Assembly: GCA_028288025.1 (NCBI GenBank)
Contig: JAQBOM010000020.1
Location: 223,087-287,086 of the forward strand
Length of the DNA: 64,000 nt
DNA from: Mucilaginibacter sp.
Lineage (GTDB): Bacteria > Bacteroidota > Bacteroidia > Sphingobacteriales > Sphingobacteriaceae
Direction of reading: 5' to 3'
This document shows positions 61,725 through 64,000 of this stretch, in pieces. The stretch's first letter is position 1, and every line of letters begins with the position of its first letter. The translations under genes and the position numbers were made by a program. The notes below the pieces were generated by a model that saw nothing but the letters and a program-made list of their open reading frames with translations, searched no databases and was not told the origin of the DNA.

Positions 61725-62225
61725 ATGTTTAATCGCTTTATCTTATCAATTTTACTATTGGCTGCTTTTCAAATCAGCCGCGCTCAAACATCAGCTTATC
61801 CAAAGGTTACGGGCTATTTTAGTATCGTCCAACCACTCACTACCTGGACAAAAGACGGTTTCGCCAGTAACTTTGGTAACGTTTATGTTGTTGGTTTTCC
61901 TTTTGGCGTGAACCTTTTAAAAAGTAACAGCTTCGGCATCAATTTTGAAATGGCTCCGACTATTCGCACCGAAAAGAATATCTCAAAAGTTAACAGTGTA
62001 CTGTTTCATCCCGGCGCGATGTTTCGTTTTAAGCATGGCTTTACTTTTATAGGGCGTATGGCTTTTGAAACAAACGGCCGCTTTGGTGTAACGCCCGTAT
62101 TTAACCAGGTAATTAAAAAAGGTAAGGACGCCAGTCTATTTATTTCAGTTCCGTTCCCGGTTAGGTTCGGCAATGACCAGCCTGTTTCGGTAGGTACAGG
62201 ATTACAAGTAGGCGTATCTTTTTAA
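61725..62225 (+). CDS. Small secreted beta-barrel-like protein, unknown
   Basis: 166 residues from the ATG at 61725, 1 bp after the chrA stop; the longer frame would overlap chrA. The signal peptide is FILSILLLAAFQISRAQ. The rest shows alternating hydrophobic strands and ends in VGVSF, an aromatic end usual for outer-membrane barrels. No named family recognised. Coupling to chrA suggests a part in the same response. Confidence 0.75.
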   Translation: MFNRFILSILLLAAFQISRAQTSAYPKVTGYFSIVQPLTTWTKDGFASNFGNVYVVGFPFGVNLLKSNSFGINFEMAPTIRTEKNISKVNSVLFHPGAMFRFKHGFTFIGRMAFETNGRFGVTPVFNQVIKKGKDASLFISVPFPVRFGNDQPVSVGTGLQVGVSF

Positions 62226-62483
62226 AAGTGAACTATTGCTAATAGCAAATTTTTACCTTAGATATCACTCTCCTATCCTGTTGAATATTTTGTTTTATTA
62301 AATGTAAATTAAACAATACCACACATTTTAATATAAATACCTAATTTATATATAAAATATTTTATGCATTAATACGAACAGAAGCCACTACATAAAACAA
62401 GTGCGATATTGAAGATTATATTAAACAAAAACATCAATTTTTGGTTATTTTGGTTGATCATTTTAAAATAGTCCGTCCTGTTT
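62226..62483. other. Intergenic region before the PAS kinase
   Basis: 258 bp, very AT-rich, with TTATTTTGG near 62443 as a possible -7-like element. No gene or repeat seen. Confidence 0.4.
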
Positions 62484-64000
62484 ATGCAATTAAACTACGC
62501 AGAAAACTTACACAATACCGTACTCAACGCGCCTATCGGAATTTGCATACTGAATGCGGACACACTCGTAGCCGAAATTGTTAATGATAAATTCCTTGAA
62601 GTGGCGGGTAAACCCTACGAGGCAATATTCAATCAATTTTATTGGGATGCCTTTGCCGAAGCACGCCCTTATTACGAAAATGCATTAAAAAATGTGGTGG
62701 CAACCGGCGAGGCCTATTATGCCAATGAAGTGGAGCTTATGCTGATCAGGCATGGCAGGGAAGAAATGATTTTTGTCACTTTTGTTTATGCACCGGTCAA
62801 AGATACAGATGGCAAGGTAATTAAAATAGCGGTGTGGGTATTGGAAAATACCCGGCAGGTAACCGAACGGCAAAAAGTGGAGGCTGCTAAAACTGCTTTT
62901 CAACAAGAACGCGACCGGCTTAAAAACTCTTTTATGCAGGCCCCGGCCGGCATTTGTATACTTGACGGACCAGACCTGGTTTATGAATTGGTTAACCCTG
63001 TTTATCAGCAATTGCTGCCCGGACGACAATTATTAGACAGACCGATCTTTGAAGCGTTGCCTGAACTTATTGGCACGCCATTGCAACAAATACTTTTAAA
63101 TGTTTATAGCAAAGGTGAATCGTATGAGATCAATGAATCGCTGATTCCGATTGCTGAATATGAGGGTGGCCCCACCCGCGATCGTTACTTCACCTTCAAT
63201 TACCAGGCACGGCGTGATGCAAACAACAAAGTAGACGGGATATTGGCGTTTGTGTTTGAGGTAACGGGAATCATGACAGTACAACATGATCTGCAGAAAG
63301 CCAGGGAACAATCCGATCAACAAAGAAGGGTTTATGAGACAATTACTTCAGGCACACCCGATCTAATGTATGTGTGGGACCTGAATTACCGGTTTACTTA
63401 CGCTAATAGCGCGCTGCTGTCTATGTGGGGCAAAACATGGGACAATGCCATTGGTAAAAGCTTGTTGGAAAATGGGTATGAACCGTGGCATGCAGAAATG
63501 CACGAGCGTGAAATTGACCAGGTTATAGCAACCAAGCAGTCCGTGCGGGGCGAAGTATCTTTTCCGCACGCCACTTTGGGCAAACGGGTTTATGATTACA
63601 TTTTAACGCCCGTACTTAATGAGCAAGGTGAGGTCGAAGCAGTAGCCGGCACTACCCGTGATGTTACTGAGCGTAAGATTTGGGAGCAAACACTGGCACA
63701 AAGTTCGGAAGAGTTACAATCCATTAATGAGGAAATGGCGACCTCTAACGAAGAACTTGTGTCTACAAACGAAGAGCTGGCATCTACCAATGAGGAGTTG
63801 ACCGCAACCAACGAAGAATTAGAGTTACTTAACCATAAATTACAGGAGGCACAGCAAAAGATTGAGGAAGGTGAAGTGGCACTCCGTTTGGCTATCAACG
63901 CAGCCAATTTTGGAACCTGGTTTATCCATTCGGCTACGCGGGAATTTATAACAGATGCCCGCCTGAAAGAGCTGTTTGGTTATTATCCCGAAGAAAGCCT
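62484..64000 (+). CDS. Multi-PAS sensor kinase, 3' partial
   Basis: The frame is open from the ATG at 62484 to the window edge (505 codons). Three PAS-like domains are visible: about 5-125 (NAPIGICILNADTLVAEIVN), 148-270 (QAPAGICILDGPDLVYELVN) and 288-400 (GTPDLMYVWDLNYRFTYANS, ending GTTRDVTERK). The linker ~410-450 has heptads SINEEMATSNEELVSTNEEL and further TNEEL copies, a signalling coiled coil. A fourth PAS begins at ALRLAINAANFGTW. The kinase domain is expected beyond the window. No membrane helix, so a cytosolic sensor. Confidence 0.88.
   Translation, partial: MQLNYAENLHNTVLNAPIGICILNADTLVAEIVNDKFLEVAGKPYEAIFNQFYWDAFAEARPYYENALKNVVATGEAYYANEVELMLIRHGREEMIFVTFVYAPVKDTDGKVIKIAVWVLENTRQVTERQKVEAAKTAFQQERDRLKNSFMQAPAGICILDGPDLVYELVNPVYQQLLPGRQLLDRPIFEALPELIGTPLQQILLNVYSKGESYEINESLIPIAEYEGGPTRDRYFTFNYQARRDANNKVDGILAFVFEVTGIMTVQHDLQKAREQSDQQRRVYETITSGTPDLMYVWDLNYRFTYANSALLSMWGKTWDNAIGKSLLENGYEPWHAEMHEREIDQVIATKQSVRGEVSFPHATLGKRVYDYILTPVLNEQGEVEAVAGTTRDVTERKIWEQTLAQSSEELQSINEEMATSNEELVSTNEELASTNEELTATNEELELLNHKLQEAQQKIEEGEVALRLAINAANFGTWFIHSATREFITDARLKELFGYYPEES
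63705..63835 (+). repeat. In-frame heptad repeat coding TNEEL words
   Basis: About five consecutive seven-codon units encode (S/T)NEEL-x-x-type heptads in the PAS kinase linker. Confidence 0.8.

Overview
The window is chromosomal DNA of a Bacteroidota bacterium, most likely Sphingobacteriaceae close to Mucilaginibacter or Pedobacter. The grounds are Bacteroidota-only families (PorP/SprF, a CHU_C type IX secretion C-terminus, DUF6515), Bacteroidota-type promoters (TAnnTTTG at -7) in front of many genes, few strong Shine-Dalgarno sequences, and menaquinone synthesis by the futalosine route. No tRNA, rRNA, CRISPR array, phage or transposase gene was recognised. The window starts inside a large PKD surface protein and ends inside a PAS sensor kinase.

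Layout. 1-2.9 kb: T9SS-linked surface protein and PorP/SprF. 3.2-9.8 kb: tetR and a complete tolC-MFP-RND efflux operon read leftward. 10-20.5 kb: housekeeping genes (purB, nfu, inositol monophosphatase, gtrA, lgt, mtaB, ubiX, ppx-ppk1, yajQ). 20.8-28.7 kb: hsp20, thioesterase, FAD oxidase with folB, a glutaryl-CoA dehydrogenase-like enzyme, a TPR histidine kinase and a GH1 beta-glucosidase. 29-31 kb: DinB protein and a lipoprotein-SCO-cytochrome c operon. 31.2-31.6 kb: RNase P RNA. 31.9-33.2 kb: NtrC-type regulator. 33.3-34.3 kb: an AT-rich accessory gene with a HEPN-type motif and an LprI-like C-terminus. 34.5-39.1 kb: acyltransferase, MazG-like protein, Gly-rich DUF6515 protein, zinc-dependent phospholipase C-like protein. 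39.1-41.8 kb: mqnA, a histidine phosphatase and mqnE. 41.9-47.9 kb: sulfur amino acid block with a trans-sulfuration enzyme, a SAM-I riboswitch, two short Cys-containing leader ORFs, and metY-metX-hom. 48-56.7 kb: GT87 membrane protein, 2-oxo acid dehydrogenase E2, cinA, lptD-like, amidase and MlaD/MCE. 57-62.2 kb: FtsX-type permease, then a chromate cluster (ChrB-AraC fusion, chrA, small outer-membrane protein).

The genes are mostly core metabolism and envelope biogenesis. Two features stand out as unexplained. The first is the solitary HEPN/LprI-like gene, with composition unlike its neighbours. The second is the set of intergenic spacers: at least ten hold long imperfect inverted repeats, each built from its own short repeated word, between convergent, co-directional and divergent genes alike. 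The SAM riboswitch followed by Cys-ended mini-ORFs, the ChrB-AraC fusion and the Met-rich lipoprotein beside SCO and cytochrome c are the next best leads. All family calls come from reading motifs by eye; no database search was run.
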